Program-made: the position numbers and the translations under genes
Assembly: GCA_049680625.1 (NCBI GenBank)
Contig: JBAUID010000230.1
Span: 1 to 55,674, forward strand
Reading direction: 5' to 3'
DNA: 55,674 nt
From: JAUIAI01 sp049680625
GTDB lineage: Bacteria; Pseudomonadota; Gammaproteobacteria; Burkholderiales; Burkholderiaceae_E
Shown: positions 32,105-41,601 of the stretch, piece after piece
Numbering within the stretch: the first letter of the stretch is position 1
Layout of the letters: each line of letters starts with the position of its first letter
The notes under the pieces: model-generated
What the model was told of the DNA's origin: nothing
The model's database searches: none
Seen by the model: the letters and a program-made list of their open reading frames with translations, nothing else

Positions 32105-32746
32105 TCAGGTATTCGTTTCCGAATACCCCAGCGCTTTAAGCAATTGCCTTTCGTGCAAATGAGGATTCACTTTCAGCGCCTCAAGAATATTCTGGATCGC
32201 CAGTGCCGGCTTGCCCTGACGCATGCGGATTAACCCCCGCCCGGACAAGGCACCAAAGTGATTGGGTTCAAGCCGCAACGTCTCAGCCACGTCGCGCAAC
32301 GATTCTTCGTACGATTCTCGCAGAAAGTGCAGGGTGGCGCGCTGGTTCCATCCCTCGGCGTAGTCGGGGGCCAGTTCAATGACTTTGTCGGTCAGCGCAA
32401 TGGCGCGTTCGTAATTGCTTTCACGGCGGGCCGTCATTACCTGCGACATCAGGTTGTCTATCTCGGGGTTGCCATGGTGCAGCCAGATGGTCCAGATTTC
32501 GCGTTGTACGCTGTCGATCTCATTGGGGTCTTGCGTTTTTTTTAGCGAATCGTACAAAGTACGCAGCCTGGCCTGGCGCTGATCCGTACCCAAGTTGGGC
32601 AGCGTGGTGGCGGGCGGACTGCTTTGCGCCAGAGATGAATGGGGCACCAGCAGCAAACCCGTGGCACCGAGGCCAGTGGCGGACATCAGCAGCAGGGTCA
32701 GAATACATTTCAGTGGATTCAGAAATACTCGCAGCAGCCAGTTCAT
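32105..32746 (-). CDS. exported TPR-repeat protein
   Basis: Protein of 213 residues with an N-terminal signal or anchor (LNPLKCILTLLLMSATGLG, ending near SLAQSS) and at least three TPR-like helix pairs: ESNYERAIALTDKVIELAPDYAEGWNQRA, SYEESLRDVAETLRLEPNHFGALSGRG-like and KPALAIQNILEALKVNPH. Such proteins scaffold protein contacts in the periplasm. There is no enzymatic motif. It is transcribed away from the RraA gene across a 103-bp divergent gap. Confidence 0.85.
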   Translation of the reverse strand: MNWLLRVFLNPLKCILTLLLMSATGLGATGLLLVPHSSLAQSSPPATTLPNLGTDQRQARLRTLYDSLKKTQDPNEIDSVQREIWTIWLHHGNPEIDNLMSQVMTARRESNYERAIALTDKVIELAPDYAEGWNQRATLHFLRESYEESLRDVAETLRLEPNHFGALSGRGLIRMRQGKPALAIQNILEALKVNPHLHERQLLKALGYSETNT

Positions 32747-32849
32747 TTTCGCCTCCGTGGGCTTAATTGGGTTTGTATCGGTTACCGGGTCGTTTCATGG
32801 TTATATTGTAGGCCTGACCTGAACACACTAAATTACCGGAGAAAGCTCA

Positions 32850-33551
32850 ATGGCGGCAATTACCGCAGAACAACTGAACACCTTGCGCGGCTTTGACACA
32901 CCAACAATTTGTAATGCGCTTGAGCTGATCATGCCGGAGCGGCGGGCCCTGGGCTTTACCACCGACCATTTGCATTGCGCCGACCCAAGCCTGCCGGCAT
33001 TTGTGGGTTTTGCCCGCACTGCAACAATACGGGCGGTTTCAGCATCGTCATTGCCGGCGGACCAACAACAGGCGCAGCGTATCGCGTATTACGAATATGT
33101 TGCCCGCGGCGCGATGCCGGGTGTCTCGGTTATCCAGGATCTTGACCCAATTGCCGGTACCGGTGCGTTTTGGGGGGAAGTGAATTCTGCGATTCACAAA
33201 GGTCTGGGCTGTGATGGCGTGATTACCAATGGCTCGGTTCGTGATCTTGACGAGCGGGCGCCAGGGTTTCAGATGCTGGCGGGTAAATTCGGTCCGAGCC
33301 ATGCCCATGTGCACATCGTCGACTTTGGCTGCGACGTCAATGTCTTTGGCATGCAGGTCAGTGACGGTGACCTTATCCATGCGGATAAACACGGCGCGGT
33401 TGTAGTGCCTGTTGCGGCAGTGTCAAAAATTGCCGACACAGTCGATTTACTGGTTCGCCGTGAAGCAGTCATTCTTGATTGTGCCCGTCGCGATGACTTT
33501 GACATCGAAAAGCTCAAAGCGGCAATGGCAGGCTCTAAAGAAATCCACTAA
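32850..33551 (+). CDS. RraA-family protein, possible HMG/CHA aldolase-like lyase
   Basis: Protein of 233 residues of the RraA/dimethylmenaquinone methyltransferase-like fold, which includes metal-dependent 4-hydroxy-4-methyl-2-oxoglutarate aldolases. The GEVNSAIHKGLGCDGVITNG segment followed by SVRDLDE supplies the Arg-Asp pair used by the aldolases; HADKHGAVVVP near the C-terminus is also typical. The aldolase residues suggest a lyase rather than the RNase E inhibitor RraA. It is 24 bp before a class III CoA-transferase gene on the same strand, pointing to degradation of a branched hydroxy-acid, which is inference. Confidence 0.82.
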   Translation: MAAITAEQLNTLRGFDTPTICNALELIMPERRALGFTTDHLHCADPSLPAFVGFARTATIRAVSASSLPADQQQAQRIAYYEYVARGAMPGVSVIQDLDPIAGTGAFWGEVNSAIHKGLGCDGVITNGSVRDLDERAPGFQMLAGKFGPSHAHVHIVDFGCDVNVFGMQVSDGDLIHADKHGAVVVPVAAVSKIADTVDLLVRREAVILDCARRDDFDIEKLKAAMAGSKEIH

Positions 33552-33575
33552 AAACTCAGGCAATACGCACCAGAA

Positions 33576-34760
33576 ATGAATCAGGAATCAAAATCCACCC
33601 AGCCCACGCTGGCATTAGAAGGGGTTACCGTCATTGCGCTGGAGCAGGCCGTGGCCGTCCCATATTGCACCAGCCGCCTTGCCGATATGGGGGCCCGGGT
33701 GATCAAAATTGAGCGACCCGGGGGTGACTTTGCCCGGGCTTACGATTCGGCAGTGTTTGGGGAAAGCACTTATTTTGTGTGGATCAACCGCGGCAAAGAA
33801 TCGGTCGTGCTCGATCTGAAAAACCCGGACGATGCCGCCATCATGGACAACATGATTGCGTCAGCTGACGTCTTTATTCAGAACCTGGCACCGGGTGCGG
33901 TTGCCCGCCTGGGCTTTGGTGCTGATGTGCTGCGTCAGAAATACCCCGAACTGATCACTTGTTCATTGTCGGGCTATGGTGAAAGCGGCCCTGGCAGCAA
34001 ACTCAAGGCATACGATTTACTGGTGCAGGCTGAAAGCGGCCTGGTGGCCGTCAGCGGCGCCCCGGGCGACTGGGGCCGGATCGGCGTTTCGCTGTGTGAT
34101 GTTGGCGCGGGGATGAATGCCTTGATTGGAATTCTTGACGCCCTGGCCCGGCGTCGCATCACGGGCGAAGGGGATGACATCCAGGTGTCGCTGTTTGGTA
34201 CCGCCGCCGAGTTGATGGCTGTGCCTTATTTGCAGACGCGCTACGGTGGTAAAGAGCCGCAGCGGGTTGGTTTGAAACACCCTGGGGTCGCTCCCTACGG
34301 TGTGTTTCGCTGCGCCGATGAGCGCGAGGTATTGATTTCGATTCAAAACGAACGCGAGTGGGTGCAGTTGTGTGAGATCTTTCTTGGCGACGTCACTGTG
34401 GCCACTGACCCCCGGTTTCACACCAATTCTGCGCGCTGCGAAAACCGGGATGCGCTTGACGAAACAATCCAGCGGCGGTTTGGCGAACTGAAAGCAGTGC
34501 GGGCAACCGCTTTGTTAGACAAAGCCCGAACGGCTTATGGCTTCATCAATTCGGTTCAGGGTCTGATCGATCATGCCCAGTTGCAGACAACCCCGATGCC
34601 GGTGCATGACGGGGTTGCCTTGTTGCCGGCGGTACCTTATGCCAGCAGTGCAACACCAAAGGCATTTCGCCCGGTACCGGCTGTTGACGAACACGGTGAC
34701 CGTCTGCGCAATGAGTTTTCCCGGCCTCGGCCTGCTGTTCAAACTGACCGGCGCGAGTGA
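33576..34760 (+). CDS. class III CoA-transferase (CaiB/BaiF family)
   Basis: Formyl-CoA-transferase-fold enzyme of 394 residues. Signature parts are LEGVTVIALEQAVAVPYCTSRLADMGARVIKIERPGGDFAR, LSGYGESGP, and the probable catalytic aspartate in VSLCDVGAGM (Asp175, matching Asp169 of formyl-CoA transferase). The LEQAVA-type N-terminus recalls transferases for C4/C5 dicarboxylates such as malate, citramalate, mesaconate or itaconate, but the substrate cannot be fixed. It is preceded by the RraA-family gene and followed after 76 bp by putA. Confidence 0.87.
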   Translation: MNQESKSTQPTLALEGVTVIALEQAVAVPYCTSRLADMGARVIKIERPGGDFARAYDSAVFGESTYFVWINRGKESVVLDLKNPDDAAIMDNMIASADVFIQNLAPGAVARLGFGADVLRQKYPELITCSLSGYGESGPGSKLKAYDLLVQAESGLVAVSGAPGDWGRIGVSLCDVGAGMNALIGILDALARRRITGEGDDIQVSLFGTAAELMAVPYLQTRYGGKEPQRVGLKHPGVAPYGVFRCADEREVLISIQNEREWVQLCEIFLGDVTVATDPRFHTNSARCENRDALDETIQRRFGELKAVRATALLDKARTAYGFINSVQGLIDHAQLQTTPMPVHDGVALLPAVPYASSATPKAFRPVPAVDEHGDRLRNEFSRPRPAVQTDRRE

Positions 34761-34833
34761 TGTGACCTGCCGGGCTCGCGCTGTACGCACGAGCTCAACG
34801 CCCGCGCTCATCGAATTGGGGATCATAAGTTTG

Positions 34834-34878
34834 CAAATGACTGATTTACAAATGACTGATTTACAAATGACTGATTTA
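34834..34878 (+). repeat. three perfect tandem 15-bp units at the putA start
   Basis: CAAATGACTGATTTA is repeated three times without a mismatch. Each copy holds an in-frame ATG and encodes Q-M-T-D-L, so putA has three equivalent start codons 15 bases apart. Confidence 0.95.
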
Positions 34879-37800
34879 CGACGGGCAATTCGCCGCGCCA
34901 CCCTGGCTGACGACAAAGCCTTGCTTGGTGCTGCGGTGCGCGAGGCCAATTTGTCGGCAACCGACCGATTGAAGATCTGCGAAACAGCCGCATCCCTGGT
35001 TAGCCAGGTTCGCAACAGCAGCAACACCGGCATCATGGAATCTTTCCTCGCCGAATACGGTTTATCCACTGGCGAGGGGGTTGCCCTGATGTGCCTGGCC
35101 GAAGCCTTGCTGCGGGTGCCCGACAACGAAACCGTTGATGCGTTGATTCGCGACAAGATCACCCCCCACGACTGGGCCGCCCATGTTGGCGATTCCGGCT
35201 CTATTCTGATTAACGCGTCCACTTGGGCGCTGATGCTTACCGGACGCGTGCTGGATGATGAAGACCCGGGGGTTGTGGGCACTTTGCAGGCTGTGGTTCG
35301 CCGCCTTGGTGAGCCAGTTGTCCGGGTAGCGGTCAAGCGCGCAATGCAGGAGCTGGGTTCACAGTTTGTCCTGGGGCAGGATATCGACCAGGCCACCAAC
35401 CGGGGCAAGGCCATGGTGGCCCGTGGCTATACCTATTCATACGACATGCTGGGTGAGGCGGCCCGTACGGCCGAGGATGCTCAACGATATTTTGACGCTT
35501 ATCAAGCGGCTATTGTTGCCCTGGGCAAGCAGGTCAGCGCCGAATCGGCCCCGGCAGGCACGACAAGCCGAACAATTCGGGACAGCCCCGGTATTTCGGT
35601 CAAATTATCCGCTTTGTATCCGCGCTATGAAACCCTGCAGGCGCAGCGTTGTGTACCGGCCCTGACTGAGCGCCTGCTGGCCCTGGCTGTTCAGGCCAGC
35701 CGGCTTGGCCTGGGCTTGAACGTTGATGCTGAAGAAGCCGACCGGCTTGATTTGTCCCTGGATATTATCGAAGCGGTATTTACCCATCCTGATCTTGCAC
35801 GGTGGGACGGTTTTGGTGTGGTTGTGCAGGCCTATGGGAAGCGTGCGGGCCCCGTGATTGACTGGTTGACTGATCTGGCCAGGCACCACGATCGCCGCAT
35901 GATGGTCCGCCTTGTTAAAGGCGCGTACTGGGACACCGAGATAAAGCTGGCGCAAACAACGGGCCTGGCATCGTATCCGGTGTACCGGCGAAAGCCCGAT
36001 ACCGACGTCAGTTACATTGCTTGTGTGCGTAAGCTGCTGGCGGCTCGTGACTGTATTTACCCGCAGTTCGCTACCCACAATGCGCACACAATGGCAGCCG
36101 TATTACAACTGGCCGGGGACGACCGCGAAGGGTTCGAGTTTCAACGACTGCACGGCATGGGCGAGGCGCTGCACGACATTGTTATGCGCACCTATCAGAG
36201 TCGTTGCCGCATTTACGCACCGGTTGGTGCCCATGAAGACTTACTGGCTTACCTGGTGCGGCGCCTGCTGGAAAACGGTGCTAATTCGAGCTTTGTAAAC
36301 CAGATTGTTGATGACACCATTGCGCCCCAGGTGGTGGCGGCTGACCCGTTTAAAACATCCAGTGATGCAGCGGATGAACGACATCCGGCGGTGCCGCTGC
36401 CAGACAACTTGTACCAGCCGTGGCGGCGCAATTCGCGTGGTTTTAACACCCAGGATCCAACCGACTTGCAGCGTATCGACACTGCCCGCAAGTCGTTTCT
36501 GGCCCCATACCAGGTCGGCGCGTCACTGGCCGGCGATGCGGCGGCGGTAGCCATTCGCAATCCGGCGCGCTTGGGCGATATTGTTGGTTACGTGGTGCCG
36601 GCATCCGCGGATGATGTGGCTGCCCGCGTGGCAACGGCGCTTTGTGCCCAGCGGGCGTGGCAGGCAACCGCGATCGGGGTTCGGGCCCAGGCGCTGAACC
36701 GGGCCGCTGATCTGTTCGAAGCCAATTCAGGCGAAATTTTTGCCTTACTCGCTCGTGAAGCCGGCAAGACGATAACCGACGCGGTTGCCGAATTACGCGA
36801 AGCGGTCGATTTTTTGCGTTATTACGCCTCACAGGCATCCGAACTTGATACCCAGCGCGCACCACTTGGCGTGATCGCCTGCATCTCGCCGTGGAACTTT
36901 CCGCTGGCGATTTTTACCGGCCAGATAGCCGCCGCCCTGGTGACGGGAAATGCCGTTGTGGCCAAACCGGCAGAGCAAACGCCGCTGATTGCCATCCGCG
37001 CTGTTGACTGGTTGCATGAGGCAGGCATTCCCATTGATGTTTTGCAACTGGCGATTGGCGACGGCCCTGTCACCGGGGCGGCGCTGACGGCGAATCCGGA
37101 TATCAACGGAGTCTGTTTTACCGGATCCACCGAAGTTGCCCGCCTGATCGATGCGCAGCTGGCCAGAACAGCTGCACCGGATGCGATGTTTATTGCGGAA
37201 ACGGGTGGGCTGAACGCGATGATTGTCGACAGTACCGCACTGACCGAACAAGCGACCCGCGATATTGTGATCAGTGCGTTTCAAAGTGCCGGACAGCGCT
37301 GCTCGGCCCTCCGGGTTTTGTATGTTCAGAAAGAAAAGCGGGAGGCGGTTCTGGCCATGCTGCGCGGCGCCATGGATGCGCTTGTTATTGGTGATCCACT
37401 GCGACCCGATTGTGATGTTGGCCCGGTTATCGATGCGCAGGCTAAAAATTCGATTGCCGGCTATTGCGCGGCCAGGCAGCGCGCGGGTAAAGTCATTTAC
37501 GCTTCGAATGGTATTTTCAACGATCTTTCAGACGGTACTTTTGTCACGCCAACCCTGGTGGCAGTGGACAGCATTGCTGATATTGAATCAGAAATTTTTG
37601 GCCCGGTTTTGCATGTCGCCAGTTTTGATGCGGAACAAATCGATTCTGTGGTCGATGCCATTAATGCGCGCGGTTATGGCCTGACCTTTGGTCTGCACAG
37701 CCGTATCGACGAGCGTGTTCAGCGAATTGTGAACCGCGTAAAAGCGGGCAACATCTATATCAATCGTAACCAGATTGGTGCTGTTGTCGGCTCGCAACCC

Positions 37801-38685
37801 TTTGGTGGCGAAGGCCTGTCCGGCACCGGCCCGAAGGCCGGCGGGCCTCACTACCTGGTGCGTTTTACCCGGGCGATCCAGGCCCGCGGGGCGGGCACGC
37901 GCGGGGTGGACAATAACAGTCGTGCAAACCCTGAGGATACCGTCGAAACCGCAGGCTCTGTTGATGTTGATAATACGGTGGCCACCAGTCACGGTGATGG
38001 GCCTGATTCAGCATTACCGAGCCGGGTGTCCGCCCACGTTATTGACGAGGCGTTTGCCAAGTTTGCATCCGGCCAATGGCCAGGCACGCAGAACCGGATC
38101 GGAATTTTGCGATCAGTATTGCGTGGCCGTGCACCCAGGGCGATGGCTGGCGCAGCGGCAATTGATATGGGCCAGACTTTACTACCCGGGCCAACCGGCG
38201 AGTCCAATCGGCTGTCTTTGCGCCCGGTTGGTCGGGTGTTGTGCCTGGCCCGCGACCCTGTGGTTTTACTGGCCCATGTTGTCCAGGCGCTGCGGGCAGG
38301 TAATTGGGTTGTAGCCGTTGCCCCGTTGGCGCGCGAGGCAACGGCTTTTCTGCAGGCACCCGGTATTCCGCTGGCCGTCTTTGATGGCCAGGTGCCGCCT
38401 GACGAACTGCAACGCGCCCGGATCGACGCCGTGGCAATCAACCTACCGGAATACCCGGCCAAGCGGTCAGACTATGCAGACTACGTTGTCGCTGTTCGGC
38501 AAGCTCTGGCCGTTCGGACCCTGGGGCCGATCACCCGATTTATCAGTGGCCATATCGACCCGCTGCGATTTGTTGTCGAGCGTTCGGTATGTATCGATAC
38601 CACAGCAGCCGGTGGCAATACCGAATTACTGGCCGCTGTTTCAGATGTCACTGGGCAGCAGGCTGGGGTACTGGCAGCTGACTGA
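34837..38685 (+). CDS. putA: bifunctional proline dehydrogenase / L-glutamate gamma-semialdehyde dehydrogenase (type B PutA)
   Basis: Oxidises proline to glutamate in two steps with substrate channelling; about 1282 residues. The FAD-dependent proline dehydrogenase barrel (about 150-470) shows SPGISVKLSALYPRYE, RLVKGAYWDTEIK and FATHNAHTM. The NAD-dependent aldehyde dehydrogenase part (about 530-1010) has SPWNFPLAIFTGQ, catalytic Glu788 (AETGG) and the nucleophile Cys822 (GQRCS). A C-terminal ALDH-like lid domain (about 1060-1280) marks type B architecture. There is no N-terminal ribbon-helix-helix, so it does not repress its own gene. The open frame extends 88 codons upstream, antiparallel-looking noise overlapping the CoA-transferase gene; I start at the first ATG of the triplicated repeat. 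It overlaps the convergent methyltransferase gene by 38 bp. Confidence 0.94.
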   Translation: MTDLQMTDLQMTDLRRAIRRATLADDKALLGAAVREANLSATDRLKICETAASLVSQVRNSSNTGIMESFLAEYGLSTGEGVALMCLAEALLRVPDNETVDALIRDKITPHDWAAHVGDSGSILINASTWALMLTGRVLDDEDPGVVGTLQAVVRRLGEPVVRVAVKRAMQELGSQFVLGQDIDQATNRGKAMVARGYTYSYDMLGEAARTAEDAQRYFDAYQAAIVALGKQVSAESAPAGTTSRTIRDSPGISVKLSALYPRYETLQAQRCVPALTERLLALAVQASRLGLGLNVDAEEADRLDLSLDIIEAVFTHPDLARWDGFGVVVQAYGKRAGPVIDWLTDLARHHDRRMMVRLVKGAYWDTEIKLAQTTGLASYPVYRRKPDTDVSYIACVRKLLAARDCIYPQFATHNAHTMAAVLQLAGDDREGFEFQRLHGMGEALHDIVMRTYQSRCRIYAPVGAHEDLLAYLVRRLLENGANSSFVNQIVDDTIAPQVVAADPFKTSSDAADERHPAVPLPDNLYQPWRRNSRGFNTQDPTDLQRIDTARKSFLAPYQVGASLAGDAAAVAIRNPARLGDIVGYVVPASADDVAARVATALCAQRAWQATAIGVRAQALNRAADLFEANSGEIFALLAREAGKTITDAVAELREAVDFLRYYASQASELDTQRAPLGVIACISPWNFPLAIFTGQIAAALVTGNAVVAKPAEQTPLIAIRAVDWLHEAGIPIDVLQLAIGDGPVTGAALTANPDINGVCFTGSTEVARLIDAQLARTAAPDAMFIAETGGLNAMIVDSTALTEQATRDIVISAFQSAGQRCSALRVLYVQKEKREAVLAMLRGAMDALVIGDPLRPDCDVGPVIDAQAKNSIAGYCAARQRAGKVIYASNGIFNDLSDGTFVTPTLVAVDSIADIESEIFGPVLHVASFDAEQIDSVVDAINARGYGLTFGLHSRIDERVQRIVNRVKAGNIYINRNQIGAVVGSQPFGGEGLSGTGPKAGGPHYLVRFTRAIQARGAGTRGVDNNSRANPEDTVETAGSVDVDNTVATSHGDGPDSALPSRVSAHVIDEAFAKFASGQWPGTQNRIGILRSVLRGRAPRAMAGAAAIDMGQTLLPGPTGESNRLSLRPVGRVLCLARDPVVLLAHVVQALRAGNWVVAVAPLAREATAFLQAPGIPLAVFDGQVPPDELQRARIDAVAINLPEYPAKRSDYADYVVAVRQALAVRTLGPITRFISGHIDPLRFVVERSVCIDTTAAGGNTELLAAVSDVTGQQAGVLAAD

Positions 38686-39595
38686 CAGCCAGGTAACCGC
38701 GTGCGGACAAGCGTTCGGCCAGTGCCGCGATATGACCAGGCCCGATCTCACAGCAACCCCCGACAATGCTGGCCCCTTGCGTTAGCCATTGTTCACCGTG
38801 GTCCGCATACGCGGTGGGGTAAATATCGGTTCGCGCCTGGAGCACATCCACCGTGCCACCTTTTTGTAAGGCAGCAATACCGGTGAAACCGTTCGCATAA
38901 GCGCCACAGGCAAGGCCGCTTGCTTGCAGAACCGCCAGTGCGGCCGGTACTGCTTCAGGCCATGAACAATTGACCAACACGGCCTGAGCGCCCCCGATAG
39001 CGGCTGCCCGGGCAGCATCGCGTAGTGGCTGGCCTGAGCGCAGTTGATCACCCTGGCGGTCGGTCACCGTCATGGCAATCCATCCTGGCAGGCCGTATTC
39101 GGCAATTACTTCAGCAGCAATTTGGGCCTCGCGCACCGTGCTCAGGGTTTCGGCGATGATCAGATCAACATACGGGGCTTGCTGTTCAACAATCCGGCGC
39201 CAGCTGGAACGCAATTGATTGTTGTCCGGTACGTCATCGGGACGGTAGCTTGCCACCAATGGCGGCAGACACCCTGCGATTCGAATGTCTTGGCCGCGGC
39301 CTTGGTCCCGGCTGCATTCGTCGCGGGCTTGTCTTGCTAATTGACAAGCGGTTTGCTGCAACGACTCAAACTGATCAGCAATGCCGTCGCGGGCGAGCCG
39401 TTCCGGGGTTACCGTGTACGCGTTGACCGTAATCACCGTGGCGCCGGCCCGGATAAAATCACTATGCACCTGGCGCACAAGGTTCGGGTCTTGCTGCATG
39501 ACCTCGGTAGACCATAACGGGGTTGGGGGTGCGCCGTAACGGCGAATCAGTTCCTGGCCCATGCCGCCGTCAAGAAGGACAACTTGCTTGTTCAT
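38648..39595 (-). CDS. homocysteine S-methyltransferase family protein
   Basis: Zinc-dependent methyltransferase of 315 residues, similar to MmuM-type enzymes that make methionine from homocysteine and S-methylmethionine or SAM. The N-terminus MNKQVVLLDGGMGQELIRRYG, a metal Cys in VNCSWPEA and the Cys pair in GGCCEIGPGHIAAL give the three zinc ligands. The start is the ATG giving MNKQVV; the upstream 58 codons of open frame overlap the end of glmS and lack homology-like content. Its 3' end overlaps putA convergently by 38 bp. Confidence 0.9.
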   Translation of the reverse strand: MNKQVVLLDGGMGQELIRRYGAPPTPLWSTEVMQQDPNLVRQVHSDFIRAGATVITVNAYTVTPERLARDGIADQFESLQQTACQLARQARDECSRDQGRGQDIRIAGCLPPLVASYRPDDVPDNNQLRSSWRRIVEQQAPYVDLIIAETLSTVREAQIAAEVIAEYGLPGWIAMTVTDRQGDQLRSGQPLRDAARAAAIGGAQAVLVNCSWPEAVPAALAVLQASGLACGAYANGFTGIAALQKGGTVDVLQARTDIYPTAYADHGEQWLTQGASIVGGCCEIGPGHIAALAERLSARGYLAVSQLPVPQPAAQ

Positions 39596-39707
39596 GTGGT
39601 TTTTCGCGCCCGACGAAATCAGATCGAGCGCGAGTGTGCCACAACAATCGCCGTTTTTTCGCGTGGGTTGAAAAAATTCTTGCGCCGCTGTCTGACCCTT
39701 TTTCGAA

Positions 39708-41561
39708 CTATTCGACGGTAACCGATTTGGCCAGGTTACGAGGCTTGTCAACATCGGTGCCTTTTTCAAGGGCCACGTGATAGGACAACAATTGCAGCGT
39801 TATCACGTGCAAAATCGGGCTGAGTGCGCCGGCATGATCCCCCAGGTTAATCACGTTGACCCCGTCCTCCGGCTCGATGTGCGTGTCGCGGTCGGCAAAG
39901 ACAAATAACTCGCCGCCGCGGGCCCGGACTTCCTGCAGGTTCGACTTGAGCTTTTCGATCAATACATCGTTCGGCGCAACCACAACCACCGGCATGTAGT
40001 TGTCAACCAGGGCTAACGGGCCGTGTTTGAGTTCACCGGCGGCGTAAGCCTCAGCATGGATATACGAAATTTCTTTTAGTTTGAGCGCACCTTCCATGGC
40101 AATTGGCCAGTGAACACCCCGGCCAAGAAACAAGGCGTGATGTTTGGGCGCAAAACGTTTGGCCCAGTGGCGCACGGCCGGCTCACATTCGAGCACGGTG
40201 TTGACTGCCGCTGGCAGATGACGCATCTGGGCAATTAAGTCTTGCTCGGCTTGTACACTCAGGCGGCCGCGTTGTTTGGCCAACACCAGGCTCAGGGTAA
40301 ACAAGGCGGCCAGCTGGGTTGTGAACGCCTTGGTGGATGCCACCCCAATTTCGGGGCCGGCGCGGGTCAGGAAACGCAGTTTTGACGCGCGTATCAGCGC
40401 AGATTCGGGTACGTTACAAATACTCAGGGTGTCATTCATGCCCATGCCTTTGGCATGTTGCAGAGCGGCCAGCGTATCAGCGGTTTCGCCGGACTGGCTG
40501 ATGGTAATCAGCAAGGTGTCTTCCAGCGGTACCGAAACCCGGTAGCGGTACTCGCTGGCAATTTCAACATTGGTTGGTATGCCGGCCAGCCCTTCGAGCC
40601 AGTACTTGGCCACCATGCCGGAATGAAAACTGGTGCCGCAGGCAAGAATCAGTACTTGTTTTGTGCGCGAGAAAATTTCTTCTGCCTCTGCGCCAAACAA
40701 GCCTGCCGACAATGACTTGGCGTTGATCACCATTTCCAGTGTATTGGCCAGGGCGCCGGGTTGCTCAAAAATTTCTTTCTGCATGTAGTGGTCGTACTTA
40801 CCCAGTTCGATGGCATCAGCGGTGAGCTGGCTTTCGATAATCGGGCGTTGCGCCGGCTGGTCGTTGGCATCAACAATCGTGTAGCCGTCGGTACGAATCT
40901 CGACCACATCGCCTTCTTCCAGGTAGGCCACGTGTTTGGTCACCTGCAGCAGGGCAGAGGTATCTGAGGCCAGGAAATTTTCGCCGTTACCGCTGCCGTC
41001 TTTGCCAACCCCGAGCAACAGAGGGGACCCTTTGCGCGAACCAACCACAACATCAGGTTCGGACTTTGAAATAACCGCCACCGCATACGCGCCTTCAAGC
41101 TCACGTACCGATTTGCGTACCGCATCGAACAACTTGTCGCCGTCGGTTACGTAGCTGTGAACCAGGTGGGCAATGACCTCGGTGTCAGTTTCCGACAAGA
41201 ACTCGTATCCCCGGTCGCGCAGTCGCTGGCGCAAGGCTTCATGGTTCTCGATAATGCCGTTGTGGACTACACAGACCTGATTGTCAGCAGAAATTGACGC
41301 ATGTGGGTGGGCGTTGTTTTCTGTGACTCCGCCGTGGGTTGCCCAGCGCGTATGGGCAATACCCGTTACCGAGTTTGATTCGGCTGCATCGGTCTTTACC
41401 TGCAGGTCTGCAACCCGGCCGACAGCACGCACCCGGTTGATGTCACCGTTCAAAATGGCAATGCCTGCGGAGTCGTAGCCGCGGTATTCAAGCTTGCGCA
41501 GCCCCTCAAGCAGGACGGGAACAACATTACGATGCGCTACTGCGCCGACTATCCCACACAT
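39708..41561 (-). CDS. glmS: glutamine--fructose-6-phosphate aminotransferase
   Basis: Makes glucosamine-6-phosphate, the first step to UDP-GlcNAc for peptidoglycan and LPS. The 617-residue protein starts MCGIVGAVAHRN, with Cys2 as the glutaminase nucleophile, and carries both SIS domains (ACGTSFHSGMVAKYWLE; LFLGRGVHWPIAMEGALKLKE) and the C-terminal KSVTVE. It is 24 bp downstream of glmU; the gap contains a 14-bp tandem repeat. Confidence 0.97.
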   Translation of the reverse strand: MCGIVGAVAHRNVVPVLLEGLRKLEYRGYDSAGIAILNGDINRVRAVGRVADLQVKTDAAESNSVTGIAHTRWATHGGVTENNAHPHASISADNQVCVVHNGIIENHEALRQRLRDRGYEFLSETDTEVIAHLVHSYVTDGDKLFDAVRKSVRELEGAYAVAVISKSEPDVVVGSRKGSPLLLGVGKDGSGNGENFLASDTSALLQVTKHVAYLEEGDVVEIRTDGYTIVDANDQPAQRPIIESQLTADAIELGKYDHYMQKEIFEQPGALANTLEMVINAKSLSAGLFGAEAEEIFSRTKQVLILACGTSFHSGMVAKYWLEGLAGIPTNVEIASEYRYRVSVPLEDTLLITISQSGETADTLAALQHAKGMGMNDTLSICNVPESALIRASKLRFLTRAGPEIGVASTKAFTTQLAALFTLSLVLAKQRGRLSVQAEQDLIAQMRHLPAAVNTVLECEPAVRHWAKRFAPKHHALFLGRGVHWPIAMEGALKLKEISYIHAEAYAAGELKHGPLALVDNYMPVVVVAPNDVLIEKLKSNLQEVRARGGELFVFADRDTHIEPEDGVNVINLGDHAGALSPILHVITLQLLSYHVALEKGTDVDKPRNLAKSVTVE

Positions 41562-41573
41562 GGAATGACTCCT

Positions 41574-41601
41574 AAACGGGCTTTTTCAAACGGGCTTTTT
41601 C
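41574..41601 (-). repeat. two perfect tandem 14-bp units at the glmU-glmS junction
   Basis: AAACGGGCTTTTTC occurs twice in a row. The glmU stop codon falls in one copy, and the glmS ribosome site (AGGAG on the coding strand) follows immediately after the other. Confidence 0.92.

Noticed and set aside
34573..34836. 88-codon upstream extension of putA
   Set aside because: It overlaps the CoA-transferase coding sequence in another frame and its translation is not PutA-like; the family text begins at the MTDLQ repeats.
34834..34878. Short regular repeats considered as a CRISPR-like array
   Set aside because: The units are contiguous with no spacers and lie in frame in putA; no cas genes or spaced repeats occur anywhere in the window.
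34515..35414. 299-residue open frame on the reverse strand
   Set aside because: It lies antisense to the class III CoA-transferase end and the putA start; its translation is low-complexity Arg/Ser/Thr text with the repeat KSVICKSVICK created by the 15-bp putA repeat, and it resembles no protein family.
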